Origin: Hanstruepera flava
GTDB lineage: Bacteria; Bacteroidota; Bacteroidia; Flavobacteriales; Flavobacteriaceae
Length of the DNA: 64,000 nt
Assembly: GCF_023634025.1 (NCBI RefSeq)
Contig: NZ_JALJCW010000001.1
Span: 781,501 to 845,500, forward strand
Reading direction: 5' to 3'
The translations under genes were made by a program, and so were the position numbers. The notes under the pieces are model-generated. The model saw only the letters and a list, made by a program, of their open reading frames with translations. It was not told where the DNA came from and ran no database searches. Shown piece after piece: positions 51,804 to 63,539 of this stretch; position 1 is the stretch's first letter, and the number at the start of each line of letters is the position of its first letter.

Positions 51804-53120
51804 TTATTCTGCGTTATCTAAAAAATCTTTAACCTTGTCGGTTAACTTGTCTAAAAAGGAGCGTCTTACAGGCTTCGGAACTTCAATATCTTCATGCACA
51901 TCGTCGTTAGATTCCTGTTCTTGAATTGAAGCTTGATACTCCATCTCTACCTTTTTACGTTCTTGGCGTTTTAAACCATCCATTACAAGCCCAACTGCTG
52001 TTGCATATAACGGACTGGTAATTTCATCATCACTGTCTCCAGCTAAATGCTCGTTAGGAAAACCTATTCTAGTATCCATTCCTGTAATATACTCCACTAA
52101 TTGCTTTAAGTGCTTTAATTGGCTTCCACCACCAGTTAGAACTATACCTGCTATTAATTTCTTTTTTTGTTCTTCGTGGCCATAATTTTTAATCTCTACA
52201 TATACCTGTTCAATAATCTCAACTACCCGTGCGTGGATTATTTTAGACAAGTTTTTAAGTGTAATTTCTTTAGGCTCACGACCTCTTAATCCAGGTATGG
52301 AAACAATTTCGTTATCCTTATTTTCTCCTGGCCAAGCTGACCCGAATTTGATTTTTAATAATTCAGCTTGCTTTTCTATAATGGAGCAACCTTCCTTAAT
52401 GTCTTCTGTTATGACATTTCCACCAAAAGGAATTACTGCTGTATGACGAATTATCCCATCCCTAAAAATGGCCAAATCTGTTGTACCACCTCCAATATCG
52501 ATTAATGCTACTCCAGCTTCTTTTTCTTCCTGGCTTAAAACGGCATTAGAAGAAGCCAAAGGTTCCAATGTTATACCTTCAAGGTTTAATCCTGCACTTT
52601 TTACACATCTACCAATATTCCTGATAGATGACACCTGACCAACCACCACATGGAAGTTAGCTTCCAATCGTCCACCATACATACCAATGGGTTCTTTTAT
52701 TTCAGCCTGCCCATCAACTTTAAATTCTTGTGGTAACACATGAATTATTTCTTCCCCAGGTAGCATTACCAATTTGTGCACCTGATTGATTAAACGCTCT
52801 ATATCATCTTCGTCTATTACCAGTTCAGAGTTGGATCGGGTAATATAATCGCTATGTTGTAAACTACGAATGTGCTGTCCGGCTATACCAACGGTTACAT
52901 TTTCAATTTTTATATCAGAAGCTGCTTCGGCTTCCTGAACTGCCAACTGTATAGATTGAATAGTTTGGGTAATATTATTTACCACACCTCTATGAACACC
53001 AAGACTTTTAGAGCGTCCTATACCTAAAATATCTACTTTTCCATACTCGTTTTTACGACCAACCATGGCCACAATTTTTGTGGTTCCAATATCTAACCCT
53101 ATTGCTATATTTTCTCCCAT
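51804..53120 (-). CDS. ftsA: Cell division protein FtsA
   Basis: Actin-fold protein that anchors FtsZ to the membrane. The 438 residues contain IGLDIGTTKIVAMVGR, DIGGGTTDLAIFRDG, and GIVLTGGGSQLKHL for nucleotide binding, and end in SFLDKLTDKVKDFLD, the amphipathic membrane-targeting helix. It starts 3 bases after the ftsQ stop. Confidence 0.97.
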   Translation of the reverse strand: MGENIAIGLDIGTTKIVAMVGRKNEYGKVDILGIGRSKSLGVHRGVVNNITQTIQSIQLAVQEAEAASDIKIENVTVGIAGQHIRSLQHSDYITRSNSELVIDEDDIERLINQVHKLVMLPGEEIIHVLPQEFKVDGQAEIKEPIGMYGGRLEANFHVVVGQVSSIRNIGRCVKSAGLNLEGITLEPLASSNAVLSQEEKEAGVALIDIGGGTTDLAIFRDGIIRHTAVIPFGGNVITEDIKEGCSIIEKQAELLKIKFGSAWPGENKDNEIVSIPGLRGREPKEITLKNLSKIIHARVVEIIEQVYVEIKNYGHEEQKKKLIAGIVLTGGGSQLKHLKQLVEYITGMDTRIGFPNEHLAGDSDDEITSPLYATAVGLVMDGLKRQERKKVEMEYQASIQEQESNDDVHEDIEVPKPVRRSFLDKLTDKVKDFLDNAE

Positions 53121-53123
53121 AGT

Positions 53124-53843
53124 TTAAGATTTAGTGCAAACTACCTGGCTATCAAATTGCAGATTCACTTTACTGTAATTGTTTAAAATTTTGTCTTTTG
53201 TAGCTTTTTTATAAAAAGCTTTTAAATTGTTTATTTTTCTATCCAAATTATTCAAATCTCCAACAAAGACTTCAAAACCTACTTGTCTCAATCTTAAAGA
53301 AATTCGATTATCATCATTTTGATGAATTTGTGTTACATGCTTTAAAAGAAAATCATCATTTGTGATTTTCTGAGCCATTTTAAAAACTGTTTTCAAGTTG
53401 TCTTTAGTGACTTTACCAGTAACTATTGGCACTCTAGCCGTATAATTTGTTGATAAAGGCATGTAACCTCCTTCTTCATCTATGTAAAAAGACTCTGAGC
53501 TTCGTACTCGAGCTATTGGTTTTTTTTGTTTTATCTCTGCGGTCAAATCGCCGTCAACACTGACAAATACTTGAGCAGATTTAATCATTGGATTAGAATT
53601 CAGGGCAGATTCCAATAAATTCAAATCTAAAGTTTCTTTAGGCTTATTTTTAACAGTGCCTTGATTTTGTATTAACAATTTACTAACAGTCTCATGTGTT
53701 ATAAAAAGGTTGTCTTCACCTTCAAAAAATATTTCAATGTTTGTTATTTTTCTTTCATTATTTTTTTCATTTGAAAAGGCAAACAAACCGATAACCAATA
53801 CCAGTAAAACAAACATTTTTATGAAGTTCCAATTAACTCGCAT
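53124..53843 (-). CDS. ftsQ: Cell division protein FtsQ/DivIB
   Basis: A 239-residue bitopic divisome protein: one membrane helix (about 7-23), then a POTRA-like domain (ITNIEIFFEGEDNLFITHETVSKLLIQN) and a beta domain (FYIDEEGGYMPLSTNYTARVPIVTGKV). Sequence is divergent, as usual for FtsQ; identification rests on position between murC and ftsA as well. It overlaps murC by 11 bases. Confidence 0.9.
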   Translation of the reverse strand: MRVNWNFIKMFVLLVLVIGLFAFSNEKNNERKITNIEIFFEGEDNLFITHETVSKLLIQNQGTVKNKPKETLDLNLLESALNSNPMIKSAQVFVSVDGDLTAEIKQKKPIARVRSSESFYIDEEGGYMPLSTNYTARVPIVTGKVTKDNLKTVFKMAQKITNDDFLLKHVTQIHQNDDNRISLRLRQVGFEVFVGDLNNLDRKINNLKAFYKKATKDKILNNYSKVNLQFDSQVVCTKS

Positions 53844-55185
53844 ATTGTAAACTTTGCTTTATATGTTTAACTTCTTCTCCTATATCGCCTGCTCCAATAG
53901 TTAATATAACTGTAGCATGGCTTTCATTTATTTTAGAAATGATTTCAGCCTTTGAAATAAGCTGTTTGTTTTCATTTTCAATTTTACTTAACAGCCAACC
54001 TGAATTAACTCCTTCTATAGGCAGCTCTCTTGCTGGGTAAATATCCAACAACACAACCTCATCAAATTGCGATAAACTTTTGGCAAAGTCGTCAGCAAAA
54101 TCTTGTGTTCTACTGAACAAATGTGGCTGAAAAATTGCCAAAACCCTTTGATTTGGATACATTTCGCGAACGGCTTGATGCACGGCATTTATTTCTTCTG
54201 GATGATGTGCATAATCGTCTATATAAACTAAACTATCTGTTTTAATATGATATGAAAATCTACGCTTTACGCCTTTATAGGATGCTAAAGCTTTGGCGAG
54301 CTGCTGGTGAGGGCAACCATACTCTACAGCCATCGCCAAGGCTATTAATGCATTCGACAGATTATGTCTACCAGGTAGGTTAAATTGTATATTTTCAATA
54401 GTTGTTTTTGGTGTTTTTACATCAAAAACATAAGTTCCGTTTTCTATTCTAATATTGTAAGCGGTATAATCGGATTTAGTATCTATTCCATAAGTTATAC
54501 CTTGTAAAGACAGTCCTTCTTTGACAAAAAGCTTTCCCGATTGTTTTATTTTTTTAGCAAAGTCTTCAAAAGAATTCTTAAGTGCTTCAGCATCTCCATA
54601 AATATCCAAATGGTCAGCATCCATTGATGTTACACAAGCTAAATCTGGCGATAAGGTTAAAAACGACCTATCGAATTCATCGGCTTCAACTACTGTAACA
54701 TCGGTTCCGTTTAGAATTAAATTCGAGTTATAGTTTTCACTAATTCCACCTAAAAATGCTGTTACTGGAACATTGCAAGTATTTAACAAGTGCCCCAGAA
54801 TGCTTGTTGTTGTTGTTTTTCCATGAGTACCTGCTACTGCTAAACAAAACGTGTTTTCGGTAATGAGTCCCAAAACTGCGGCACGTTTCATGACTTTATA
54901 ATTGTTATTATTAAAATAAGCTAATTGCTTATGATCATTAGGTATTGCAGGCGTATAAACTATCAATGTATTGTTAGCATTCAACAAGCTTGAGTCGAGG
55001 TTTGCAACAGTATCTTCAAAATGAATGGAAATACCCAAATCGCTCAAAGCATCTGTTATTTCCGTTTGAGTTTTATCATAACCAGAAACTTGCTTTCTAT
55101 TGGCATGGAAATACCTGGCAAGAGCACTCATACCAATACCTCCTATTCCAATAAAATAAACGTTATCTATAGTTTCTAGATTCAC
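53833..55185 (-). CDS. murC: UDP-N-acetylmuramate--L-alanine ligase
   Basis: Adds L-alanine to UDP-MurNAc with ATP, first amino-acid step of peptidoglycan synthesis. The 450 residues have GIGGIGMSALARYF, the P-loop GTHGKTTTTSILGHLL, EADEFDRSFL and the C-terminal DDYAHHPEEINAV and FQPHLFSRTQDF. It is in the division cluster after murG. Confidence 0.98.
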   Translation of the reverse strand: MNLETIDNVYFIGIGGIGMSALARYFHANRKQVSGYDKTQTEITDALSDLGISIHFEDTVANLDSSLLNANNTLIVYTPAIPNDHKQLAYFNNNNYKVMKRAAVLGLITENTFCLAVAGTHGKTTTTSILGHLLNTCNVPVTAFLGGISENYNSNLILNGTDVTVVEADEFDRSFLTLSPDLACVTSMDADHLDIYGDAEALKNSFEDFAKKIKQSGKLFVKEGLSLQGITYGIDTKSDYTAYNIRIENGTYVFDVKTPKTTIENIQFNLPGRHNLSNALIALAMAVEYGCPHQQLAKALASYKGVKRRFSYHIKTDSLVYIDDYAHHPEEINAVHQAVREMYPNQRVLAIFQPHLFSRTQDFADDFAKSLSQFDEVVLLDIYPARELPIEGVNSGWLLSKIENENKQLISKAEIISKINESHATVILTIGAGDIGEEVKHIKQSLQYAS

Positions 55186-55186
55186 T

Positions 55187-56284
55187 TTAATCTTGTTTTA
55201 ATAATTGTATCACTTGATCTACAATATCACTTGTAGCATTAACCAACGCTAATTTTTTTATATTTTCACTTAATTGTTTTTGCCGTTCTGGCGATACCAT
55301 TAATTGCGTGAACTTATTTTGAAAATCTACCTCTAAATCGCTTTCCCGAATTAATATTCCAGCATCTTCATCAACTATAGCTTGTGCATTTTTGGCCTGG
55401 TGGTCTTCGGCAACATTTGGAGATGGAATAAAAATTACGGGCTTACCTACTATACATAGTTCTGATACCGAACTTGCTCCTGCTCGGGAAATTATTATAT
55501 CTGCTGATGCATATGCACAGGCCATATTATTTATAAATGCATGCACCTGTATGTTTTTAGTGTTTCCATAAATCTTGTACTTATCGTAATACAGTTTACC
55601 ACATTGCCAAACAACTTGTACATTATGAGTATGTAAGTAGTCTAATTCTTTTTCTATCAGTTCGTTTATACGCCTAGAACCTAAACTCCCTCCGAGAACC
55701 AAAAGGGTTTTCTTTTCTTTTTCAAGCTGAAATAGTTCTTGGGCTTCATTACGTTTTTCATTGATGTTCAATAAATCTTGCCTAACAGGATTTCCAGTTT
55801 TCACAATTTTATCGGCTGGAAAAAATCGCTCAAGCCCATCATAAGCCACACATATTTTATTCGCTTTTTTTGACAATAATTTATTAGTGATTCCAGGATA
55901 CGAATTTTGCTCTTGTATTAACGAAGGGATACCATTGGATGTCGCTACTTGTAATAATGGTCCACTAGCAAAACCACCAGTCCCTATTACTACATCGGGC
56001 TTAAAGCGTTTTATTATTCCCCTTGATTTTATTAAACTACTCAATAGCTTTAAAGGAAACATCAGATTTTTTAACGTTAGCTGTCTTTGTATACCAGAAA
56101 TCCATAGACCAATTATTTCATATCCAGCCTGTGGCACCTTTTCCATTTCCATACGGTCTTTTGCTCCTACAAATAAAAATTCAGATTCTGGAAAACGCGA
56201 CTTTAATTCGTTGGCAATAGCAATTGCAGGATATATGTGACCTCCTGTTCCACCGCCTGACAATATGATTTTATAATGACTCAT
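55187..56284 (-). CDS. murG: Lipid II synthase: UDP-GlcNAc transferase MurG
   Basis: GT-B enzyme on the inner membrane face that adds GlcNAc to lipid I. In 365 residues: [55 protein letters not shown] and [12 protein letters not shown] with [11 protein letters not shown]. Its ATG overlaps the ftsW stop by one base. Confidence 0.98.
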   Translation of the reverse strand: MSHYKIILSGGGTGGHIYPAIAIANELKSRFPESEFLFVGAKDRMEMEKVPQAGYEIIGLWISGIQRQLTLKNLMFPLKLLSSLIKSRGIIKRFKPDVVIGTGGFASGPLLQVATSNGIPSLIQEQNSYPGITNKLLSKKANKICVAYDGLERFFPADKIVKTGNPVRQDLLNINEKRNEAQELFQLEKEKKTLLVLGGSLGSRRINELIEKELDYLHTHNVQVVWQCGKLYYDKYKIYGNTKNIQVHAFINNMACAYASADIIISRAGASSVSELCIVGKPVIFIPSPNVAEDHQAKNAQAIVDEDAGILIRESDLEVDFQNKFTQLMVSPERQKQLSENIKKLALVNATSDIVDQVIQLLKQD

Positions 56285-57480
56285 TAAATAGTTTCTGATA
56301 AAATTTCTAAAGGATTATCTTCCGCTTCTTCTTTCTGCTTAATCTCTTCACGTTTTGCACTTACGCTTAAAATAATTCCTACCGCCAAGCATGTCATCCA
56401 AATTGATGTTCCTCCACTACTAATTAGTGGTAAGGTTTGGCCTGTAACTGGAAATAACTCTACAGCAACCGCCATATTAATTAATGCCTGGAACACTATT
56501 GGCAAACCAACACCCAAAACCAATAATTTTCCAAAAATGGTGTCTGATTTTTGTGAAACAATAACAATTCTGAACAGCAACCACAAATAGAAAACCATTA
56601 ATGTAAATCCACCCAAAAGACCATATTCCTCTACTATAATTGCAAATATGAAATCTGATGATGATTGCGGTAAAAAATTCTTTTGAATACTCTTGCCAGG
56701 ACCAACACCTTGTATACCGCCCGATGCAATAGCTATTTTAGCTTTTTCAATTTGATAATCAGCTTCGGTTTCCTCGTCGTTTGCAAAACTTTCAATTCTG
56801 CTCATCCATGTATCAACACGATTTGGCATAACATCTGGAAATGATTTGGCTACCAAGACAAAGAACACTAATCCCAATATGCCCGAACCGATTATTATGG
56901 CCAAATATTTAACTGGATATCCACCAAGAAAAACCAATACCACGACCATTAAGAACATGATTGCTGCTGTTGAAAAATTAGCTGGCAGAATCAAACCCAA
57001 AACCAAGAATACAGGAATCCATAATGGTAGTATTGACTCTTTAAAACTTACGTGAACATCTTTAATCTTGGACATATAACGTGCGACGTAAACCATAAGT
57101 ACAACAAATGCAAATGTTGATGTCTGAAAGGACATATTTACTATTGGTATTTGAATCCATCTACTCGCATTGGCACCTTCGATTGTTGTTCCTTGCAGCA
57201 TGGTCAGCACCAACAATACTACAACAACAGGCATCATAACAATAGATAGGCCTTTAAAATATCGATATGGTATTTTATGCACTCCATAGATAATAGCAAA
57301 CCCCAAAAACAAGTGCATAAAATGTTTTACAAAATATGCAAAGGTATTACCATTACCGCCTACATAAGCTAAATTACTAGCCGCACTGTAAACAGGCAAA
57401 AACGAGAAAATAGCCAACAGAGCAGCTATTGCCCAGATAAGTCGATCACCTTTTATGTTTTTAAATACGGTTTGCACCAA
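56284..57480 (-). CDS. ftsW: Lipid II flippase/polymerase FtsW
   Basis: A 398-residue SEDS-family membrane protein with about ten helices that makes septal peptidoglycan with FtsI. Family marks are [28 protein letters not shown], the conserved [11 protein letters not shown] with the aspartate-type region, [46 protein letters not shown] near the C terminus. Confidence 0.97.
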   Translation of the reverse strand: MVQTVFKNIKGDRLIWAIAALLAIFSFLPVYSAASNLAYVGGNGNTFAYFVKHFMHLFLGFAIIYGVHKIPYRYFKGLSIVMMPVVVVLLVLTMLQGTTIEGANASRWIQIPIVNMSFQTSTFAFVVLMVYVARYMSKIKDVHVSFKESILPLWIPVFLVLGLILPANFSTAAIMFLMVVVLVFLGGYPVKYLAIIIGSGILGLVFFVLVAKSFPDVMPNRVDTWMSRIESFANDEETEADYQIEKAKIAIASGGIQGVGPGKSIQKNFLPQSSSDFIFAIIVEEYGLLGGFTLMVFYLWLLFRIVIVSQKSDTIFGKLLVLGVGLPIVFQALINMAVAVELFPVTGQTLPLISSGGTSIWMTCLAVGIILSVSAKREEIKQKEEAEDNPLEILSETI

Positions 57481-57490
57481 CTATATAGTA

Positions 57491-58822
57491 TTATAAGTTT
57501 CTTACGGCTTCCTTAAATTGTCTTCCTCTGTCTTCGTAATTTTCAAACAAATCAAAACTTGCACATGCTGGAGACAACAATACATTATCACCTGTTTCTG
57601 CTATTTTATAAGCTATTTTAACAGCTTCTGCCATATATTGTGTTTCAACAATAACATCAACCATCGAACTAAAATTTTTCATTAGTTTTTCATTATCAAC
57701 ACCAAGACATATTATTGCTTTTACTTTCTCATTTACAAAAGGAAATAGCTCCGTATAATCATTGCCTTTATCTTGACCACCTACAATCCAAACGGTTGGA
57801 GCATCCATACTTTCTAAAGCATAGTAAGTAGCATTTACATTTGTGGCTTTTGAATCGTTTATATATTGAACTTTATTAATCTTTAAAACTTGTTCTAAAC
57901 GATGCTCAACACCATGAAAGTTCTCTAAACTTTCACGGATAGTTTGTTTTCTAATTTTTAATAAGTGGGCAACCGTTGAAGCTGCCATGGCGTTTTTAAT
58001 GTTGTGCTTTCCTTCTAATGCTAAATCCTTTGTAGGCATAATTATTTGATTGTTATCTATTGTTATTTTTATATTGTCTTTATCTAAGCACGCTCCATTT
58101 TCAACCTGTCTTTTCAATGAAAATGGCAATAATGTGGACTGTACGGGATGTTTTTCCAACCAATTGGTAATGACATCATCATCACTATCATAAATCAGGT
58201 AATCGTTAGAATCTTGATTCATAGCTATTCTGAATTTCGCTGCTATGTATTTTTCGAAATCATACTCATAACGATCCAAATGGTCTGGGGTTATATTGGT
58301 TATTATGGCAATTTGGGGCTTAAAGTGCTTGCAATCGTCTAATTGAAAACTACTAATTTCCAAGACATAGTTATTAAAGTCTTCATTTAGAACCTGTTTA
58401 GCAAAACTGTCTCCTATATTGCCCGACAAACCAACATGTAGCTCTTGCTTTAAAATGTGATATGTTAATGAAGCTGTTGTGGTTTTGCCATTACTCCCAG
58501 TGATTCCCACTATAGTTGCATCGGTAAATTTTGAGGCAAATTCGATTTCGGAAATCACGGGAATTTTGGCTGCTATTAATCTCTGAACAATTTCCACTTT
58601 ATGTGGAATGCCAGGGCTTTTCATTATAATATCTGCATTTAGAATTTTTGATTCTGTATGCTGTTCATCTTCCCAATCAATCTCATTATTTATAAGAACG
58701 TCTCTATATTTTGTTTTTATTCTTCCTTTATCAGACACAAAAACATCATATCCTTTGGCTTTTCCCAACAATGCGGTACCTACACCGCTTTCTCCTCCAC
58801 CTAAAATCACAAGCCGTTTCAT
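57491..58822 (-). CDS. murD: UDP-N-acetylmuramoylalanine--D-glutamate ligase
   Basis: Adds D-glutamate. The 443 residues have RLVILGGGESGVGTALLGK, the P-loop GITGSNGKTTTASL, ITNITPDHLDRYEYDFEKY, NDSKATNVNATYYAL and the C-terminal LLSPACASFDLFENYEDRGRQF. Full length and in the cluster two bases from mraY. Confidence 0.98.
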   Translation of the reverse strand: MKRLVILGGGESGVGTALLGKAKGYDVFVSDKGRIKTKYRDVLINNEIDWEDEQHTESKILNADIIMKSPGIPHKVEIVQRLIAAKIPVISEIEFASKFTDATIVGITGSNGKTTTASLTYHILKQELHVGLSGNIGDSFAKQVLNEDFNNYVLEISSFQLDDCKHFKPQIAIITNITPDHLDRYEYDFEKYIAAKFRIAMNQDSNDYLIYDSDDDVITNWLEKHPVQSTLLPFSLKRQVENGACLDKDNIKITIDNNQIIMPTKDLALEGKHNIKNAMAASTVAHLLKIRKQTIRESLENFHGVEHRLEQVLKINKVQYINDSKATNVNATYYALESMDAPTVWIVGGQDKGNDYTELFPFVNEKVKAIICLGVDNEKLMKNFSSMVDVIVETQYMAEAVKIAYKIAETGDNVLLSPACASFDLFENYEDRGRQFKEAVRNL

Positions 58823-58823
58823 A

Positions 58824-60065
58824 CTATCTAATTTTCAATGTCACAATAGAAATAATTGCCAAAAGTATTCCGACAATCCAGAATCTGGTTACAATTTTAC
58901 TTTCGTGATATCCTGACTTTTGATAGTGATGATGAAGCGGAGACATTTTAAAAATGCGCCTACCCTCTCCATATTTTTTTCTAGTATACTTAAACCAACT
59001 CACCTGCATGACTACCGACAGATTCTCTGCCAAGAAAATGCCACACAGTACTGGAATAAGCCACTCTTTTCTTACAGCAATAGCAATTACAGCAATTATT
59101 CCGCCTATGGTTAAACTGCCCGTATCTCCCATAAACACTTGAGCCGGATACGTGTTATACCATAAAAATCCTATTAGCGCACCAACAAAAGCAGCAATGT
59201 AAATGGTAATTTCTTCAACCCTAGGGATATACATTATGTTCAGGTATTCTGAAAAAATGATATTACCTGATACCCATGCAAAAATTCCTAAAGTGAGAAC
59301 TATGATAGCTGATGTACCTGCTGCTAAACCATCAATACCATCGGTTAGATTGGCGCCATTTGAAACAGCTGTTATAATAAATATGACTATTGGAATAAAA
59401 ATAATCCAAGCGTATTTGGACCAATCTGAATTCACCCATGTAATGATTTCTGCATAATCAAATTCATTTGACTTAACAAAAGGAATAGTTGTTTTAGTTG
59501 AACGCTCTTCTTCTTCAAACAGATCAGATGGTTTTGCATCTGGATTTTCAGCAAGAATTATTTGTTGTTGTTCTATAGGTAGTTTTTCTTTTACAGTTAC
59601 ATCTGGATGAAAAAACAAAGTCGTGCCAACAATTATACCTAAACCTACTTGACCTAGGACTTTAAATCGCCCTTTTAAACCTTCTTTATCGTTTTTAAAC
59701 TTTTTAATGTAATCATCTATAAAACCGATTGTTCCCATCCATAAGGTGGTTACAATGAGTAAAATGATATAAATGTTTTCTAGTTTTGCTAAAAGCAACA
59801 CTGGAATAAGCGTCGCTAAAATTATTATTATACCTCCCATAGTTGGAGTTCCCGCTTTTTCAACTTGACCTTCTAACCCTAAATCACGAATGGTCTCGCC
59901 TACTTGTTGCTTCTGTAGAAATTTAATTATGCGTTTACCAAATATTGTAGAAATTAACAACGATAGTATAATTGCCATAGCGCCTCTAAAGGTTATATAA
60001 CCAAAAAGTGAAGCTCCTGGAATTTGAAAATGTGTTTCTAAATATTCAAATAAGTAATACAACAT
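58824..60065 (-). CDS. mraY: Phospho-MurNAc-pentapeptide transferase MraY
   Basis: Makes lipid I at the inner membrane. The 413-residue protein has about ten helices, with [14 protein letters not shown], the catalytic-site [37 protein letters not shown], and [18 protein letters not shown]. An extra roughly 50-residue polar segment (about 155-210, [20 protein letters not shown]) sits between helices; E. coli MraY is 360 residues. It lies between murD and murE. Confidence 0.97.
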   Translation of the reverse strand: MLYYLFEYLETHFQIPGASLFGYITFRGAMAIILSLLISTIFGKRIIKFLQKQQVGETIRDLGLEGQVEKAGTPTMGGIIIILATLIPVLLLAKLENIYIILLIVTTLWMGTIGFIDDYIKKFKNDKEGLKGRFKVLGQVGLGIIVGTTLFFHPDVTVKEKLPIEQQQIILAENPDAKPSDLFEEEERSTKTTIPFVKSNEFDYAEIITWVNSDWSKYAWIIFIPIVIFIITAVSNGANLTDGIDGLAAGTSAIIVLTLGIFAWVSGNIIFSEYLNIMYIPRVEEITIYIAAFVGALIGFLWYNTYPAQVFMGDTGSLTIGGIIAVIAIAVRKEWLIPVLCGIFLAENLSVVMQVSWFKYTRKKYGEGRRIFKMSPLHHHYQKSGYHESKIVTRFWIVGILLAIISIVTLKIR

Positions 60066-60066
60066 A

Positions 60067-61530
60067 TTATTTTTGCAACTGCTTTAAAAGTTCTTGTACT
60101 ATTTTAAAATCGTCAAAATCAAAGCGTTCACCATCAATCTCTTGATAGGCTTCATGACCTTTACCAGCTATTAATATGATATCGTTTGAATTTGCCATTT
60201 GGCAAGCTGTTTTGATAGCTTGTTTTCTATCTGAAATGGAAACTGTTTTCTTATAATTTTGCGGCTCTACACCAGCTTCTATTTCAGATAATATGGTTTC
60301 TGGGTTTTCGGTTCTTGGGTTATCACTAGTAAAAATGACCTTGGTGCTTAAAGTCGAGGCAATATGTCCCATTTTGGGTCTTTTAGTTTTATCGCGATCG
60401 CCACCGCAACCAACAACTGTAATAAGCTCTTCATTTTTTGTTCGGATACTATTTATCGTTTCAAGAACATTTTTTAAGGCATCAGGTGTGTGCGCATAAT
60501 CTACAATAGCTGTAATCTTATCATCAGAAATGAGATATTGAAAACGGCCAGAAACACTTTCTAAATCGCTTATCAGCCTTAATATCTCAACCCTTTCTAA
60601 ACCTAACAATTCTGCAGTAGCATAGATTGCCAAGACATTATAAGCGTTAAAGTTGCCAATTAATCGTGTCCAGACTTCACTATCATTCACTTTAAGCAAC
60701 AAGCCACTAAACTGGTTTTCTAAAATTTGTGCTTTATAATCTGCATAACCTTTTAAGGCATAAGTAAACTTTCTAGCCTCTGTGTTTTGAAGCATAAAAA
60801 GACCATTCTTATCATCAACATTGGTCAATGCAAAAGCATCTTTTGGCAATTGATCAAAGAACTGTTTCTTAACGTCTCTATACTCCGCAAAAGTGTTATG
60901 GTAATCTAAATGATCATGGGTAATGTTTGTAAAAATTCCACCTGCAAAATGAAGCCCTTCAGTACGCTTTTGATGAATACCATGCGAGCTTACTTCCATA
61001 AAACAGAATTCAACCCCTACATCATTCATCTCCTTTAAATACCTATTAATAGTTAATGAATCAGGTGTTGTATGCGTTGCTTGATATGTTGCATTATCAA
61101 CCATTACTTTAACAGTAGATAATAAGCCTACTTTATAACCCGCATTTTTGAATAACTGAAACAATAACGTTGCAATTGTAGTTTTTCCATTAGTTCCTGT
61201 TACACCAACTAATTTTAAATTTTCAGAAGGCATATCGTAATAATTGGCAGCCATTATAGCCAATGCTTTTGATGCATTATCGACTTCTATGTAAGTTATA
61301 TTATCAACCAACGACTTTGGCAACTGCTCACAAATAATGGCCACTGCTCCTTTTTTAATTGCGGTATCTATAAAATTATGCCCATCTGTAACTGTTCCTC
61401 GTATAGCAACAAACACATCATTGCTCTTAACATTTCTAGAATCAAACGCAATGGTATTCACAGAAATATTTGTGCTCCCTGCAACAGCATCTAAAGCCAC
61501 TTTATACAATATGTCTTTTAACAACTTCAT
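60067..61530 (-). CDS. murE: UDP-MurNAc-tripeptide synthetase (meso-DAP type)
   Basis: Adds the third amino acid to the stem peptide. The 487 residues have the P-loop [27 protein letters not shown] and [15 protein letters not shown]. The specificity loop reads [12 protein letters not shown]; the DNPR form indicates meso-diaminopimelate. It overlaps ftsI by 4 bases. Confidence 0.97.
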   Translation of the reverse strand: MKLLKDILYKVALDAVAGSTNISVNTIAFDSRNVKSNDVFVAIRGTVTDGHNFIDTAIKKGAVAIICEQLPKSLVDNITYIEVDNASKALAIMAANYYDMPSENLKLVGVTGTNGKTTIATLLFQLFKNAGYKVGLLSTVKVMVDNATYQATHTTPDSLTINRYLKEMNDVGVEFCFMEVSSHGIHQKRTEGLHFAGGIFTNITHDHLDYHNTFAEYRDVKKQFFDQLPKDAFALTNVDDKNGLFMLQNTEARKFTYALKGYADYKAQILENQFSGLLLKVNDSEVWTRLIGNFNAYNVLAIYATAELLGLERVEILRLISDLESVSGRFQYLISDDKITAIVDYAHTPDALKNVLETINSIRTKNEELITVVGCGGDRDKTKRPKMGHIASTLSTKVIFTSDNPRTENPETILSEIEAGVEPQNYKKTVSISDRKQAIKTACQMANSNDIILIAGKGHEAYQEIDGERFDFDDFKIVQELLKQLQK

Positions 61531-63533
61531 GACGCCTGTATAATTACGGTTTGATTCTTTTTAATTTTTTCTCCTTTTGATATGGATTGTGAAACCACCT
61601 CACCTACACCGTTAATCTGTACTTTTAAACCCATGTTCTCTAAAATTGGAATAGCATCCATTACAGGCAGACCAACAACACTTGGCATGATGGTTTTATA
61701 CTTTTCAGATATACCATAATACGTGTCGAATTCTTTTTCAACATCAGCATCTTTCACATGTAGAGACCTCACCTCATCAACGATAGGTGTATCGGTAAAT
61801 ATTTTTTGGGCTATTCTTTTAAAAACGGGGCCAGAAACATCTGCGCCATAGTATCCTTTTTTAGTACTGGGTTTATGTATTACAACTATACAAGAGTATT
61901 TAGGGTTTTCAGCAGGAAAGTAACCAGCAAATGAAGATACATATCGCGGATTATCTTCATAATCTTCCATCCAATACTCCGTTTTAGCTGTTCCTGTTTT
62001 TCCCGCCATAGAGAAGTATGGTGAATACAGACGTCTTCCTGTACCACGAACTACAGCATTTTTTAGAATTTCCTGAATTTCGTTTAATGTTTTATCCGAG
62101 CAAATCTTGTTGTTAATAATTTCACGATCAAACACCTCAATTTGCTTGTTCAATTCGCGAACCTCCTTTATAAAACGCGGTTTAACCATAACGCCATTAT
62201 TTGCAATAGCATTATAAAATGTTAAGGTTTGCAAAGGTGTTAACTCCATATTATAGCCATAGGCCATAGATGGCAAGGCATTCTTACTCCAAATTTCATC
62301 TCCTGGTTCTGGTATTTCAGGCTGTCCTTCTCCTATAATTGGTAGGCCAAGTGGCTTATTTAACGACCAGCTTTTTAAACGATTAATAAATTTTTTAGGA
62401 TTGTCTGAATAATTTTCATCTACAATTGTCGCCAAACCTATATTTGAAGACACTTCTAGAGCTCTAGCTGCAGAAATCTTGCCATAACCACCATGATGAG
62501 AATCTGTAATTGGTCGGCCATAAAACATTTTTCTTCCGCTTTTGGTATCTATAACCGTTGAAGTATCAATAACCTTATCTTCTAAAGCCGCCATTAACGC
62601 CATTACTTTAAATGTAGAACCTGGCTCATGTGCTTCGCCAACTGCATAGTTGAGCTTTTCATAATAAGTACCCTTTGATGTTCTTCCTAAATTTGAAATC
62701 GCGCGAATCTCACCAGTTTCAACTTCCATAACCACAACACAACCATGTTCAGCCTCATAATATTCTAATTGCTGCAATAAGGCATGATGTGCAATATCCT
62801 GAATGTTTACGCTAATCGTTGTATATACGTCGTATCCATCTTGAGGCTCAATTTGATTATAATCGACTATGGGCTTCCATTGGCCTTTCCCTATTTTTTG
62901 CTTTAATCGCTGACCATCTTTTCCACGTAAATATTTCGCTCCAAAGGCACCATCAATACCAGCTCGAGTTACATTTCCATCTTCATCAAAACGCTCATAA
63001 CCAATAGACCGTTGCGCAATACCACCCATAGGATGCTCTCGTTTTGTAGTTTGCTCTACAATTAAGCCTCCTTTAAAGGCACCAAGATTCAACAATGGAA
63101 AATTCCTAACGCGTATATAATCTGAATACCCAATATTGCGCGCCAAAAGGTAATAGCGGTTTTTATTGGCTCGTGCTTTTCTTATTTCTTTCTGATAATA
63201 CGACGATGGTTTCCCTGAAAATTTAGACAACGAATCACAAAGCGGTTTTAAATACTTTTCAAAAGTTGCAGACGAAGGCGTAATGGCATCAATTCGAATA
63301 TCGTATTTAGGAACTGATGTCGCCAACAAATTACCATTAGCTGAATACACATTGCCTCTATTTGCCGGAATAACAACATTTTTTATTGTTCTTGTCTCTG
63401 CCAAGCCACGATACTTATCGCCTTGGACGAATTGAATACTCAACAGTTTGAACACTACCGCTAGAGCGAAGATGAACATACATCCTGCTACAAAATACAA
63501 TCGGTTTAATATGTTCTTCTCGCTTACTGCCAA
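61527..63533 (-). CDS. ftsI: Septal transpeptidase FtsI (penicillin-binding protein, PASTA)
   Basis: Class B penicillin-binding protein that cross-links septal peptidoglycan. In 668 residues: an N-terminal helix (about 12-32), a dimerisation domain, and the transpeptidase with S306xxK (GSTFK), SSN at 362-364 and KTG at 512-514. The C terminus (about 612-668, MPSVVGLPVMDAIPILENMG) is one PASTA domain, as in FtsI of Bacteroidota and SpoVD. It is 6 bases after ftsL. Confidence 0.97.
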   Translation of the reverse strand: MAVSEKNILNRLYFVAGCMFIFALAVVFKLLSIQFVQGDKYRGLAETRTIKNVVIPANRGNVYSANGNLLATSVPKYDIRIDAITPSSATFEKYLKPLCDSLSKFSGKPSSYYQKEIRKARANKNRYYLLARNIGYSDYIRVRNFPLLNLGAFKGGLIVEQTTKREHPMGGIAQRSIGYERFDEDGNVTRAGIDGAFGAKYLRGKDGQRLKQKIGKGQWKPIVDYNQIEPQDGYDVYTTISVNIQDIAHHALLQQLEYYEAEHGCVVVMEVETGEIRAISNLGRTSKGTYYEKLNYAVGEAHEPGSTFKVMALMAALEDKVIDTSTVIDTKSGRKMFYGRPITDSHHGGYGKISAARALEVSSNIGLATIVDENYSDNPKKFINRLKSWSLNKPLGLPIIGEGQPEIPEPGDEIWSKNALPSMAYGYNMELTPLQTLTFYNAIANNGVMVKPRFIKEVRELNKQIEVFDREIINNKICSDKTLNEIQEILKNAVVRGTGRRLYSPYFSMAGKTGTAKTEYWMEDYEDNPRYVSSFAGYFPAENPKYSCIVVIHKPSTKKGYYGADVSGPVFKRIAQKIFTDTPIVDEVRSLHVKDADVEKEFDTYYGISEKYKTIMPSVVGLPVMDAIPILENMGLKVQINGVGEVVSQSISKGEKIKKNQTVIIQAS

Positions 63534-63539
63534 GTTGAA

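Noticed and set aside
55887-56240. A 117-codon plus-strand frame antisense to murG
   Set aside because: Fully antisense to murG, no promoter or recognisable protein.
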